Source of the DNA: Datnioides undecimradiatus
Taxonomy: Eukaryota > Chordata > Actinopteri > Lobotiformes > Datnioididae
Assembly: GCA_008933995.1 (NCBI GenBank)
Contig: WARS01000015.1
Span: 15,260,957 to 15,324,956 of the forward strand
DNA: 64,000 bases
Direction: 5' to 3'
Positions 1-12,260 of the stretch are shown piece after piece. A program made the translations under genes and the position numbers. How positions within the stretch are numbered: position 1 is the first letter of the stretch; every line of letters starts with the position of its first letter. The notes below the pieces were generated by a model. It made no database searches. It was not told the DNA's origin and saw only the letters and a program-made list of their open reading frames with translations.

Positions 1-3000
1 TTCAAAGTCAACCATCTGCCGTAGCTTCTGTCCCCACTACAAACAGAGGACGGGCCAGGGTCGGATAAATATAGTCACAGATCTTGGAGACAACAGTGTG
101 GCTGACATTTCTAAGCAGAGGGAATCACATTTGCTCATCAAACCCATTGGCGTTACAAATGCAGGGACCTAGCAGGGGCACGCTGTTCCCTGCGCTATCA
201 ACCCTGGCAGTGATCCTGAGGTGGCAGACGGCTGCTCAGTACAACTCACCACGACTGAGCCCATGGTTGCTTCACGCAATCATATCACTTGAGGTCCTCT
301 TTTTCTTGGCTGAATGGTATTACTTCCTGTTGAGCGCAACCTGACCCACACAAAAGGCCTGGCTGTTTTTAGCAGGTTAGCCAAGCAGCACTAATGAATG
401 GATAGTAAAGGTGGATTGCAAAAGGGCCATTTTATCTACGAACACATTCATGTTGCCAAGTCACGATGGGGCAAAAATACCTCCCACCTAGCTCCTGTGT
501 GCTAGGATTTAGCATTAATATGCTACAAGTTCAGTTGAATTCTCGCATGTCAAGTCAATTGTATCTGAGTGCCCACTATTTAAAGTCACATTTTTAGAGA
601 GGAAACTCTAAGAGCAATGGCAATTGCTCTCAAAGGCAAAGTAGATGTCAGTAGATGTAGAACTAAGAGAAATACAATGCAGCGGCACCTGTCATAAAAG
701 GGTAATGTGCATGCACAAAAACAGCAATGTTTGTCCAAAAGTCTGCCCTATCTTAAGTGTACCAGGCAAATCCAAGCTGGATATACACTGTGGGATCTGT
801 TAAATCAACCAAACTTGTCATAATAAAGCAAAAAAAGAACTTGGTGCAAAATAAAAGCTGCACATTTTGAGGGAAGGCAAGAACTTGGTACCACCATATG
901 AGGTCAGATCAAGATCACAGCGCTTGTTTTCTTCTCAGCTGCTGCTTCCCTATATATCCAACCACATCCATAATGACAGTCTTACTACAGAGATCAAGGT
1001 CCTGGAATGTTCTGAGTGTGGTCTGGACACAACTTTGACCAGATGTTCGGGACATCTATTCTGGACTCTAACCCTTTCCCAGAGTGCTGTGGTCGGCGCT
1101 CTGAAGAACCAGTGTCTTACTCTGTACTCAAGACCTGCTTATGGTCAGACATATGTGTTTTGTTTTCAAAACAAGATTTGGAGAATCCGAGAAACATGAG
1201 ATCAAATTAGTTATGATCAAATCCCTGTTGTTGTCATCGGACTGTTTCCTTAAACTTCAGCAGCCAAGCCTCTTCTAAGAAATCCCCTCTAGCATTCACA
1301 CCATCCCAGAGTGAGGAATCATGTTTTATTATCACGGGTTATCATCAATGGAGGCATGAATAAACAGTATCATAACTTTACTTCCTCGACATTTGCTAGT
1401 GGCAATTTGTAAACCCGGGGCACTAAAGCTTCTCCAAGAACCATTCATTTGAAAAGCCAGTCTTGGTCACGCTGCACTAATCATGAGAACACGTGCCCAT
1501 GGCTTACATGATATCACAGCACATCTGCAGGGTGTTCAAGTATTGTTTAAAGGTTGCTTTGTCAACACAATACATACATCTAGTGTTCGTAGCCTTTATG
1601 AGTTCACTGAAAAGGCTTTTGTTGTGTTAATGCCACAAGTCTAAAACTCTGCTAATACAGGGTCACTCTAAGGTAATGTTTCCCACACAAATATCTGAGG
1701 ACACATTTTCAGGAAAACTCGTGGTATTTTTGAGAAGTTACTGTTTTTATTAGCTATGTTAAAACATTTTACCATCTAATGATATTGCTGATATCTGAGG
1801 ACTCTGCTACGTTGCAACAGCAGCCAAACAGCAGTCAAGCTAATAGACAGGTTAAGACTTGGAGAAGAAACTGAAAGCAGATGATACCATTATTACATAA
1901 CCAGCCTGTTGCACCAGCTTTCAGGTCCATCACCACCTGCCTGTTACTTTCAGTTTCACCTAAAAAAGTCAGATAATAAACAAAAAAAAATAATGAATAC
2001 GGAACAAATAAAGAATAAGGAAGGCTACACTATTACAACAGCAGACATTGATCAACTATAAATACATACATGGCTTTCAATTTTTTGGTGAGACTTAAAA
2101 GGAGGTACGCCACATGATATCACCTCAAGGGAAAGTACCGAGGTGTTTTCTTTTGCTAAATTGCTTTCTGTTGCCTTGAGGCCAGAATTGATTTCAATCG
2201 TCAAAACACAAGGAGAGCAGATATGGGGAGCTGGTAATGTGTCATGTGAGAAACATATTGATTTCTAGATTAAATAATCAATATTTAATCAATATTTATG
2301 CTTGTGCTAATGATAAGTCATGTGAAACACACTGGGGGTGGGTGGGTTGTGTTTTTCTTGTGAAGTAACATCCAAGCAGAGCACAGCAAAACACATGTGA
2401 ATCCATCAGGACATGAACTGAAACAACCCTAATTCTCAGTGACTAACCCAATTATTGGTCTTGACTACAGAAAACCTAAGTGGGACCATAACCACTGATG
2501 ATATAGAGGGAAAAGAACATTTGATATGTAGCTATTTTAAACCAGTTGGAGCAAGATAAAGATAAAAACTGTGATAAATTCAACAGATGATTGTTTGGAA
2601 AATAGTTTTTTCTTTACTTTTTTTTAACTTATTTTTTTTTCTTTTTAACCAAAATGTCAAAATATTCCATTAGGTGCACAGAAGTTTACGCTAACTTCTG
2701 CCATTTCTGCACGAGAGGAAATGCTAACATGAGTCATGGCTTGTCAAAACTACTAGATCTAAATGTCTGCCAGTGGAGGGTCTGCATGTGCGACAAAGAT
2801 AACAGAGGGTACAGGACAAAAACACTAAAATAAACTTTCTTCCAAATGGCGCAGTGGACGATAATGACGCGCTAAGCCTGTGACATTCAGCTCTGCACTG
2901 GTGGAACAATTCAAATGCTGCCTAGGAAAGAGCGCCACAGAGATGAGAAAAAAAAGCTACCTAGCCCATAAACAATGGGGCTTTTCTATCAACTCAGCCG

Positions 3001-3251
3001 GCCTCAAAAACTGCTTTGTTGCCAGAGATACCCCCTCCACCTCCCCCACTGCTATCAGCTAAAAATCTGCCTGTGCCTGTAGCTTTTGCTGTATGTGCGG
3101 TCCACAAAACAGCCCTCCACTGCTTGTAATAACACCTGAACTCAACACATTATCTAATCAGCAGGAAAGCCTTTGTTACTTAACTCATTTGGTACAAATT
3201 ACTTTTTTGTTGCATGTCTATGATAAAGAAATAAAAGGAGCAAGGACTGAC
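1..3251 (-). other. rasgef1b: rasgef1b intron 4 (partial)
   Basis: This stretch lies downstream of the exon 4 donor on the minus strand. I find no match in it to the next expected piece of the RasGEF N-terminal region, so the following exon should lie beyond the left edge. The short open frames here are low in complexity and resemble no family. Visible content is limited to T-rich tracts near 2,606-2,645 and a doubled 12-mer (AATCAATATTTA) near 2,277-2,300. No other element is supported. Confidence 0.7.
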
Positions 3252-3956
3252 CTCATCGCCACTGGCCAGCCGGTGGGTCAGCTCCTTCAGGCTACGCATC
3301 ATCCTCTCATCCCTGAAGTCGTACGGGAAGGTTTCCGTCCACTCTGTCAGCAGCTGGAGGATCTTGGGAGCAATTTTCCTGACTCTCATCTGAAAATGCA
3401 GAATAACCATCTAATTACTGAGTAAACAGTATGAGCAACCCAAATATGTACATGTGTTAATGTTGAGATGTTCTCCACTGATTCCTAAAACTCAAAAGGA
3501 AGAAGAAATTTGATGAAGAAAGGATTTTTTTGATACCTTGTCAGCTTGAGGATCACTGAGTCGCTGTTGCTCCATGCACAGGTGACACACCTTTGACATG
3601 AGTTCATAGGGGTGGATAAAGAGGCGAGAGCTCAGCAGGAAGGTGAAGATGTATGTCCTCTGTGGCGACAAAAAAAAAAAAAAAAAAACAGGAAGAAAGC
3701 AAATTAGGGGAGTTAAATCTTTGAGAAAAGAGACACAAGAAGGAAAAGACAGAAAAGAATATCAAGATCTAATACTCACATCTGGATAATAGTCTACAGT
3801 TGGGACCAGGTGGTGAATGAGGGCCTCCAGGGACCCGGACACCAGGTTGTTGTCATGATAAAAGAGGCCGGGGTAACCCTCCTCCTTGGTCTGGTAGAGA
3901 TTCTTGTTGTAGCCGCTGGTGTTCAGCTGCCCCGTGAACGGAGGTGTCTGAGGCAT
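3252..3956 (-). CDS. rasgef1b: Ras-GEF domain-containing family member 1B, N-terminal coding exons 2-4 (partial gene)
   Basis: RASGEF1B is a cytoplasmic guanine nucleotide exchange factor reported to act on Rap2. In mammals it is induced by Toll-like receptor signalling. Coding pieces on the minus strand are 3,956-3,780 (residues 1-59), 3,659-3,537 (60-100) and 3,389-3,252 (101-146). Donors are GTGAGT, GTATCA and GTCAGT; acceptors end CTGCAG, CCACAG and TTTCAG. All introns seen are phase 0. The start MPQTPPF, then YHDNN, SGSLEAL, YYPD, RTYIFTFLLSSR, KIAPKILQLL and EWTETFPYDFRDERMM follow the vertebrate family closely. The RasGEF_N region starts near residue 35 and continues past exon 4. The catalytic CDC25-like domain of the roughly 470-residue family is off the left edge. 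Sequence near the start favours 1B over 1A or 1C, but I cannot tell fish paralogue a from b. Introns 2 (120 bp) and 3 (147 bp) are short; intron 2 has a 19-T tract before its acceptor. Confidence 0.93.
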
Positions 3957-3962
3957 GTTGTC
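3957..3962 (-). other. rasgef1b: 5' UTR part of rasgef1b exon 2
   Basis: The exon 2 acceptor is a pyrimidine-rich run ending CTGCAG, followed by GACAAC and then the ATG. Only six untranslated bases lie in this exon, so the rest of the 5' UTR must come from at least one upstream non-coding exon. The six bases are in frame with the ATG and contain no stop. This matters for the circular-RNA reading frame described in the findings. Confidence 0.8.
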
Positions 3963-6900
3963 CTGCAGAGAGGCAGAGAACAAACACAGGAACAGTCAGT
4001 CAGGACTCTTCACTTCTGCTCAGATAGATATTTCACTGCAGACGCTGATGCAGGACGGCCAAACAGATCCAAAATAACTCTCAGACACAAACACAGACAG
4101 CGAAGGTTTGTTTGGGAAATGGTTTGGATACGGTCAACACCCTTCCTCCTCTGGATCCCTGCTGTCCATTTAACGTTTTTTGGGTTTGGGTTTAGTTTAT
4201 TTTGATGTACAAATGGTTGACTGAAAATGTTGAAAAGCAAACTGTGGTTGAGACACATAAAGAGAGAAAATAAAAGTGGGAGGTTCATGAATCATCTGGA
4301 TTACAATGAAAGATGCTAACAGGCAGTTAACAGATACTGTGTTTGGTTTTTGACCCCACTGGGCTTCATGGGGGATTTAACTAGTATTAGTGACTTGCTC
4401 TATTGAACAATGTCCCAAGCATTACTGCAGGGTAACTCCCATAAACAACTACTGGAAATACCCTAACTCTCAGAAAAGAAAACTGATCAAGCTTTAAGAT
4501 TTCACATTTGGCTCATCCTCAGTGCAGCTGACCCATTCAAAAAAAAAAAAACTCACAAAGGAGTGATATTTAATGTCTTATGGAGCTTAAAGCTCTGTGC
4601 ATGTGTTGAAACATGCATCAACATCAAACTGAAAGTACACTGAAAAACATGTAAGAGCCTGTGAGAGATTCTCGGACAAATGGTGTTCCTGCGTGACACT
4701 GGGTTTACTGTAAAAGCACACTGCTCGATCACATTGCTTGTTTACTTCTACTGTTGCAGTGTGTGCGCGGGTTTGTGTGTGCGCGCGCATGATGCAAAGC
4801 GAGAAGGAAGTTTGCGTGTGTCCTCGTGAGGCAGGGTAGACTAAGCGGTGGAGCATGTGTGCAGTCCTGTGCTAACACTGACCAGAACATAGCAATGTTC
4901 GACTTCTGTTTCATTAATGTACAGGACAGTGTCTCTGTGTATCTGGTAAATTAATCACCAGATACCGTACTTCTTAGATACAAGGAGGCAACACTATTAT
5001 ATAAAATTTGCATTTTTGGACATGTCGTGCAGAGATGCCGATTACTTTTTCTTTGATATGATAATTTTATTTGAATTCATGAAACTCAATAAACTTCCAT
5101 AAGGTGAACATAAAAACCCAGCCTTGCAGTGAGCATCTTCTCTTCTTCTACTTAAAAAAGTAGCATAGTCTCGCTTTAAGGCTCAAACAGTCCCTTTTAA
5201 GAGGTGAGCTATCATAATGTCTTTACTGTTAGGTCTAAAACTCAAGCTGGTCCTCACAAATCCTGAACAACATGCTTAAACACACACACACAGACTCCTT
5301 TGCCAGCCTGCTGACCTCTGAACCTGGCACTCAGGCTCAATCCCATGCCAGGCAGACTTATGGCTGGGGAAACACAAAGGGCCTTTTCACACTGTGGGGG
5401 GTCAGCACAGGGTGCAACAACCCCACCCCCCCAAACACACACACCATCACACAACTCTCCACACCCCCACATCCATGACAATATGCTGCCCTGTGGCTGC
5501 ATGCCGAGTCAGGAAGCCTTTAAGGCGGATGCATTGCAGTGCTGCCAGGAACAGATACAGGGATGCCAGGAGGTATAAACTGCACCTGCCCACACACTGG
5601 CACAAGTAGATCAGTAATAAAGTTAAGGTTTCAGTTTCCTGTGATGTAATTCTGATTTGCAGAGGAGTCTTACATAAGACACAGATTTCACTTTGTAACA
5701 CTTAATGGACTAACAGACACACACAGAGCTTGGTATGGATACCGAAACAAACCCTGTTTATTCAAAGCTTCACTTAAAGCCTCCACCCACGTGAGGCAAA
5801 CCATCCACTTTCACACGCCTGCCGCCCCATAATGCACGCGTGCACACACCGACCATCGCTATTATTCAGCCAGACAACCATGGCCATTATCATGAGAAAG
5901 GCGTGTGTGAGGAGTCAGAGCACAGCGGCCCGAGCATCTGCTGCACCATGTGGCTTCCCCGCAGAGAGGGAGAGAGCAGGAGATCATGAGTCTGATGGGA
6001 AAGAAGGGAGAGAGAGGAAAGAGAGGAGGGACACCCAGATAAAAGTTAAGTGTTTCTGGGTTGCTGTTTACTCTTACTTAAGTGTTCTTTTCTTCGCAGT
6101 ACTGAACCACTAACTTATTTAGTCACGGTTTCTTACTCTGTGGCATCCAAGTACAACCACAGACATCTACTGACCACAAGCAGCTCTAAACACAGCACCA
6201 GGGTTCAGATGAAGAGCACAACAGCAGCAGGTGATCGAGGACTGAGAACACGGCTCGTTCATTTTTCCCAGCTGGGATCTAAACCACCAACTCCCTCATC
6301 CCACACTTTCTTTTCAAACCATAAAAGGGGAGGGGGGTTGGTTTGGGCTGACGCAAAGCTTGAGTGATTAGTTGAACAACAGAAAATTAATGATTTCAAT
6401 TTATTTTTCCTTTTTAATTTATTTTTGATTTACTTAAGTAAACATCTGTAGGTTCCAGCTCCTCCAATGCGCTGCTTTCTTCCACGTCATTCCATTTCAT
6501 AGCCTTATTAACTGAGTCCCATTAGGTTTTTAACCTTTGTTCAGAAAAATAAGCAGTAGGAAGGGGGCTCATTTGGGGCTCTGGGAAATTGCCATGGGCA
6601 TGTCTGCTTATTTTCTGACATTTTCTAGACCTAACAAAGGATTATTATTGCAAAAAAAAAAAAAGGAACATTGAATACTGGGGTAGATACTGACCTCATT
6701 CAGTGGATAAGGTTTCAGATAGATGTGACCAATCAATGTTATATACGGTTTCTTTGAAAATCCAATTTTTCTAGACCCATATATCAACATATATCCCGTC
6801 CATGGCCTCAGGGCTACCTTACATATAGGTGTTGTTAAGCCATTCTAATCATGGGCAAAAGGACAGGACTTATGTTGAACTGGGAATCGGAAACAGCTGA

Positions 6901-7244
6901 TGATCTGAGTTGAGTTACTGGAATCTGTTAGGGAGGAAAAAAGGCAGATTGGTGTCTGTTTGCTGCCCCAGTTGGACATTGGACATTTTATTCCTGGCAC
7001 CAGCGTCAGTGTCCGCCAGTTATGTTGGACTGGGATTAATCCTTTTTGATGCGACTGATACGACACAGACACATGACCATCAGATCACAGAATCCCTGAG
7101 GTGAAAGAACTCGGGTTTTATTGAATCTTCAGTACTTTGACGTCTCCTCGAGTGACGCATGAAAAGGCGAATTATTTGGATTAATGCCGTGCTGCCAGGG
7201 CCAGGTGGCCTTTTTTGAACATAAAAGCTGGGTCTCTTATACAG

Positions 7245-7271
7245 AAAAAAAAAAAAAAAAAAAAAAAAAAA
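7245..7271 (+). repeat. poly(A) tract
   Basis: A run of 27 consecutive A residues lies inside rasgef1b intron 1. It could be the tail of an old retroposed element, but I cannot define an element body or a target-site duplication around it. Confidence 0.9.
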
Positions 7272-8324
7272 CTTAGACAGAAGCCACAATGAGGTCAGAT
7301 GTTGCACTTTGTCCTCTTCTCTAATCTGTGTCTCTTATATCAGAGCAGCACTTTTATCTACTGGGACACACAGGTCTGTATTGGGTGCATTTTATCAGAC
7401 ATATTTTTACTTTTTGGAGTTTTAATGATGCTGTTGCTCGATCTCGTTTCTAAACTTCGTGAAGCTTCTAATAAACTTTTATACATTTTATCACAGGAAC
7501 AGAGGAGAAGCGAATAAACTTTGAGTTGCTTAAAAAACGTACAAACCCTGTTCTCACGCCAAAAAATGCTAATTAGTTTGTTTGATGCAGCAAGAGGATA
7601 CCATCACCACCATCACTGCTATCTCTGCACTGAAGCCAAGAGGGGCTATTCTCATCTGCTCTGCTTCGCACATGCCAGCTGCAGCCTTCACCATAATCCT
7701 AAAAACAAAGCGCGGGATGCTTACAAGCAGCGACAACTGAGGCACACTGATTTACATTTGGCTTCCAGGTGTCTGTGTAGCAGCAGTAGTAGTAGTTGTG
7801 GTGATGGGAGTTTGAGAGGGGGAGGTGGGAAGCACGTGTCAAGTCCTCAGGCCTGACAAAAGCAAACTCTTAGCACGTTGCTGTTGGTTTAGCGTGGCCG
7901 CTGGCTGGGTGGCAGCTGAATGTAAACAAACAAAATGCCACAGCTCGCCGCCCCACTTCAGGGGGGGTTTGTTTAGGTTGGATGGATGGTTTTAATTATA
8001 GCCTTGCAAGTTGTGTGTGTGAAGCCATCTGCCTCAATGTGTAAAAAGAAGTCTGGTTTGGACTTAAACTGGATTTAAAAACAGACGATAATCAAATTTC
8101 TGTGTGGTTCTGCTCATTTTTTTTCTACCCAGCTGACTCAAAATGTTCCTTGTCGGCATCTAGATATTCACTCAAACCTTTTCTTATGCTCCCGTGGACA
8201 CTGTTCCCACTTTTTTTTATTGGCTAAAGACTAAACCGCTGATTAGCGCATGGCAGTGAGTCTTTCATTTGCCTGGCTCAAGAGCTGACTCAGGGATGTC
8301 TCGTGGTAGTCTGGAGGGGCTGTT

Positions 8325-8362
8325 CTGCTCCTCCTCCTCCACCTCCTCCTCTTCCTCCTCAG
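8325..8362 (+). repeat. CTC-rich trinucleotide repeat
   Basis: This is an imperfect run of CTC units interrupted by CCA and CTT. It explains the arginine-rich open frame on the opposite strand, so it is simple-sequence DNA rather than coding. Confidence 0.75.
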
Positions 8363-8850
8363 AGCATTACACTGCGAAGTAGTACTCATGCACCTTAAAC
8401 ATGAAGCTATAATACATTGTGTTATACTGATCATGTGCTGTAGCATTTGGAGGTGAGGGATTGAGTCAAGGAGAAGGGAAAAGGGGAATTCTTAGTTTCG
8501 GGCAATGATTTGTTGAAAAGGTTATAGAAATGTCAAAATATTTCCCTTTTTCACCCTGTGGGGAAATTTTGATGCAGAAGGGCAGCAACTTAAAAAGCAC
8601 CAAACCTCCCCGGGCAAGTGTCATATAAGCAGTAAAACCCCACCATTTACGTGAAATCACCTTCAGGCAGCGGAGCCATCGGTGACACAAGCTTGCAGGT
8701 AATTTCTCCAAAATGCATGGGTGGGGCTGCTTCCCCGCTGGGAGAAGGATAGAACCTGGTCTCTTGCTTGCTTAAAATACAAGCTATCAAAGAGGCAGCG
8801 GAGGCTCTTCCCGCCCTGCCCACAGCGTTAACGACCGCTCATGATGAGCG

Positions 8851-8876
8851 CCAATCAGCAGTTCAGGGGCTATAAA
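8851..8876 (+). promoter_or_regulatory. promoter-like CCAAT + TATA pair, antisense to rasgef1b
   Basis: CCAAT (8,851-8,855) is followed on the same strand by TATAAA (8,871-8,876) in the context GGGGCTATAAAGC. The preceding roughly 60 bases are moderately GC-rich. If functional, transcription would begin near 8,900 on the plus strand, antisense to intron 1 of rasgef1b. I see no clear open frame or splice donor immediately downstream, so a product could only be a non-coding RNA. The 15-base gap between the two boxes is shorter than usual. The pair could be chance or part of an enhancer. Confidence 0.3.
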
Positions 8877-11866
8877 GCAAAAAAGGAAAAAAAACGCCTG
8901 AGCACACAGAAAAACCATTCCTGTGCTCCATGAGACGTACACAAGCAGCCAGACACTCACGTTTACTGTTTAAGCACTTCCCGATGCCATTTTCCCCGAG
9001 ACATTTCTCAGATCTTTAGGGACGCAGGTCAAAGCAGTAAGATATGTGACGTAATAAAACGTCCCCTGCAGTCAAATCGGCGACGCACTAACGCAGTAAC
9101 GTCCACAAAAGTGAAAAGCTGAAGAAAAGAAGCAGAAAGGTGTTTTGTTTTTGCTCTGTTGGGGCTGGAGCAGCACGACAGAGCAGTGGGGGTGAATGTT
9201 GTGAGACATTTTGAGGGGCCAGCAGTAAATCACGGCCCCCTCCCTCCACATACACACAGCGTAAACACTGGGAGGCATGAGGAATCTCACTCATCCATGG
9301 CTTGAGGAAATGAGGGTGAGAGATAGCTGAGTGGCTGCACAAGAGGGCCAAGAGGCCACAGTGGAATAGTGGAAGTAATCTAAATAAGGACGGCCGGTTG
9401 GTAGTGTTGTTTGAAGCTGGTATGTGGTCACAAGTGCTTCAAACTTAACCAGGCTGAAGAGTGTTGAGCAAAAATACACCTGCTGCAATCAAGAGGTGGG
9501 ACTGGAACATGATGAAACCGAGCTACGCCTTCCCAGCAGGCCTATTAACCAAATACAGCACTGATGTCAAGTATGTGTCAGCTTCAGAGTGAAAAACAGA
9601 CTCAGCAAGAATACACACAGACCGAAGAAGAGAGAGAGAAGAGTCACCACAGACTGACCACAGATTTGTCTCTCTCAACCAAACTCAGCTGCTCCTACCA
9701 CCCTGACCTGCCTGTAGGCAAGCATTTATTAATTTCTGAGTATGATAGTCCAAATTTCTCAATTTTAGATGTTTTCTCAAGTCCTGGATGTAACTAAATA
9801 TAACCACTTGCAAGCCAAACTAGCATCTGCAGAAGCAATAATTACATTTAAAGACTTCTGTCATCGTTGTTGATGCACCTGAAACCTCCAAGATATTCTT
9901 CGCACCACTGCAGACTGAACTGAAGGACAAACGCATCTTTAACTGACACTTTCCTTTACACCTTATGATGGCTGAAAACAGGAGCACGCAGACTTCTCTC
10001 CTCAGTGCAGCACAGCAGGAGGTTGGTATATGAAGTGCAGCCATGTCCCGCAGCTCATCCACCCTTCCTGACCACATCCACACCAGTAATGAGTGTTCAA
10101 CAGACTCAGTAACGTTTGCAGCTGTTGTGCCGAGTGGTAAAAATCACAGCTATCGCATAAAGGATTCTGTCACCTGCCGTCATCAGTCCCTGGCAGCCAC
10201 ATGAATCCTCCCTGCAGACCTGAAAAACATCCTGCACAGAGGGACGCCGCAGCAGAAACAACACCAGTGCGGCTTCTGCAGCTGATTCCTGCCCTGAAGC
10301 CTTACTAACTGAGATTTAATGCCAGGTGATGTTGGGAAAGGATACTGGAAAATGTCAGACAGACATATTTCAACTTGTGTATTGAAGTGGGACACTTTCT
10401 TTTTGAACAAATGCAAACTTAAGTGTATTGGTGTTTCAATTGGGAATGCGTCTGAACAGGGAAATTCCTTATCTCATAGATTTCACTGTGAGCACTGACT
10501 TGACAATTAGCATGTCAAAAGACGTCTGAGCATCTATGCTGAAACTCTAAATTTAGTTGGAAAGTGATGGATGTTTTATTTTTTTCCTGGACACATGTTA
10601 TAGATAGACTGACTCACCACATCTAAAACACTGTGTCTCAACTTACACTCAGGACCCGATTGAAAGTCATTTTGAAACTGTCGAAACACCAATAACAATC
10701 TAAGCATCTGTGGTTCCATGACAACTGCAAAAACACTATCTGCTGAGGCTTAGATGATATGCCAGGAATCACTCAAACAGCTGCTAAAAACAGTCCTTGT
10801 GGGGAGATTATCCTTATCAATTTCAGCCCGGTTGTATTGCTTTGTTGTCTTTGACTCGCAGATCAATAAATCAGTGCTTACCCAGGTGTAAAGACATAAA
10901 GACAGCAAAGCTTGGCTGCTTTAAACTCAAACTTCATAAACCAAAAGGTCTAAACCCCCTTTCACCCACAAACACACCATGCTTGAACCAAATATTAAAG
11001 ACTCGTATTTCATGAAAGGAGACTCCCCATTTCCACCAATGTCTCTATTTGTCTGCATTTGTACAAACAAGCACTCTGAGTACAGTAGCAATCGTGTAAT
11101 CCGCAGCAACAATAACTCATTCAAGTGATTCCAGGGGAAGCACCCTCACATTGTCAGCCTGCCAGAGTCCTGCCAAATCACCAATAAACGGATTTAACTT
11201 GTCAGCACATTAAGGAAAACCCGCTGCATGCTTGTAATACAGAGCAGTGGCACGGAAAGCCAAGGAGAACAGGCCAGAGTTATTCAGGAGAGATGTGGGA
11301 TTAACTTCACTGATCCCTCACTGTCTTGCAGGAGAGTAGAGGCGGGCAGGAGGGGGGAATCCTCTTAGCCAGAAGGTAGTGGGGGTTAAAAATAGTCCGC
11401 CATTGACACTGGTTTCAAAAATCCCATTATTGGGGTACATTTTAGCGGTCACTAATGAAAAGTGGTCAGGTAATGAAAAGATAGAAGCTGCCAACTTAGT
11501 GCAACCAGCCAATTTAGTCATCATGACGCATGTTTGTTTTGACTTTGGAGGATAAAGATTTGGATAAAGTCAATTAGAGCGCACTGCCAACACTCACAGG
11601 ACTGCGAAGGTTCAATTTAAACACCAGAAATGCAAGCTGAAATCTTGATATTAGCATTTAAGTTGCGGAAAAGCCCCCGAGCTTAAATTCAGTCAGTGGT
11701 CAGTTCCTTTACAAACAGCGGCGATCCTCTTTGGCTGGAAATAAAGTGCGCTCTTTCCACCACCTGCGCGCATTTTGGATACGCACCGGCTGCACCAAAT
11801 AACATAGCATTCAATATAAAAAATACAAAGCACAAAATACTGCCACAGTTAACCATCGCAGCTCAC

Positions 11867-11935
11867 CTCAACAAGCAGTAATCCAGGTGCGTATTCCCCT
11901 CGTATCCTTTCTTACAAAATGTGCCAAAACAGCCT
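11867..11935 (-). other. rasgef1b: proposed non-coding exon 1 of rasgef1b
   Basis: On the minus strand the sequence ending TTGTTGAG is followed by GTGAGC, a strong splice donor. It lies about 90 bases downstream of a TATA box. Because coding exon 2 keeps only six UTR bases, an upstream non-coding exon is required, and this is the best candidate I see. The 5' limit is set roughly 25-30 bases below the TATA box and is approximate. I infer the exon from motifs, not from transcripts. Confidence 0.55.
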
Positions 11936-11956
11936 TTCAGCAGCCGAGACTTTCTC

Positions 11957-11964
11957 CTTTTATA
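11957..11964 (-). promoter_or_regulatory. rasgef1b: TATA box, proposed rasgef1b core promoter
   Basis: TATAAAAG on the minus strand, in the context CACATATAAAAGGAG, is an excellent TATA match. It lies about 90 bases upstream of a good splice donor and at the edge of a CpG-rich block. A focused TATA promoter fits an inducible gene, as RASGEF1B is in mammals. Confidence 0.55.
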
Positions 11965-11984
11965 TGTGAATAAAGCGCGGCGGT

Positions 11985-12260
11985 GAAATCCAACAGCCCC
12001 TCCCCGCTCCGCTCCGTCAATGCAGCATTATTCGGCTGTAAATGCAAGAAAATAAAACGTGTGCTCTCGGTTTCACAACAGCAGCAGCAGCAGGTTTGAT
12101 CGGGGATGAAGAATCAGTATGAATGAATGACAGCTCCGGCTGTGTGGCTCCGCCGCCGCCTGCTCTTGTGTGTGAGCTCCGGAGCCGCGGCCAGCCTCAA
12201 GACTTTATTGTGAGGGAGAGACAGCAGCCAATCAGAGGGCAGAGCTACCCCCCCTCCTCC
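11985..12260 (-). promoter_or_regulatory. rasgef1b: CpG-rich upstream region of rasgef1b
   Basis: The block has many CpGs (GCCGCCGCC, CCGCGG, GGAGCGG on one strand or the other) in otherwise AT-rich surroundings. It includes five CAG units at 12,079-12,093, a CCAAT motif at 12,228-12,232 (reversed with respect to the gene) and an AATAAAG motif near 12,203-12,209 on the minus strand that could be a second, weaker TATA-like element. Alternative upstream start sites within this block are possible. The proline-rich plus-strand open frame through this region is a composition artefact. Confidence 0.5.

Larger units (their letters stand above)
3963..11866 (-). other. rasgef1b: rasgef1b intron 1
   Basis: This is a proposed 7.9 kb first intron running from the exon 1 donor (GTGAGC at 11,866) to the exon 2 acceptor. 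No open frame in it looks like a real protein. It contains a GT/GC alternating tract near 4,757-4,789, CA-rich patches near 5,280-5,295 and 5,425-5,470, a 27-A run at 7,245-7,271, a CTC trinucleotide patch near 8,325-8,362 and a promoter-like plus-strand motif pair at 8,851-8,876. A long first intron of an inducible gene is a plausible place for enhancers, but none is proven here. Confidence 0.6.
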
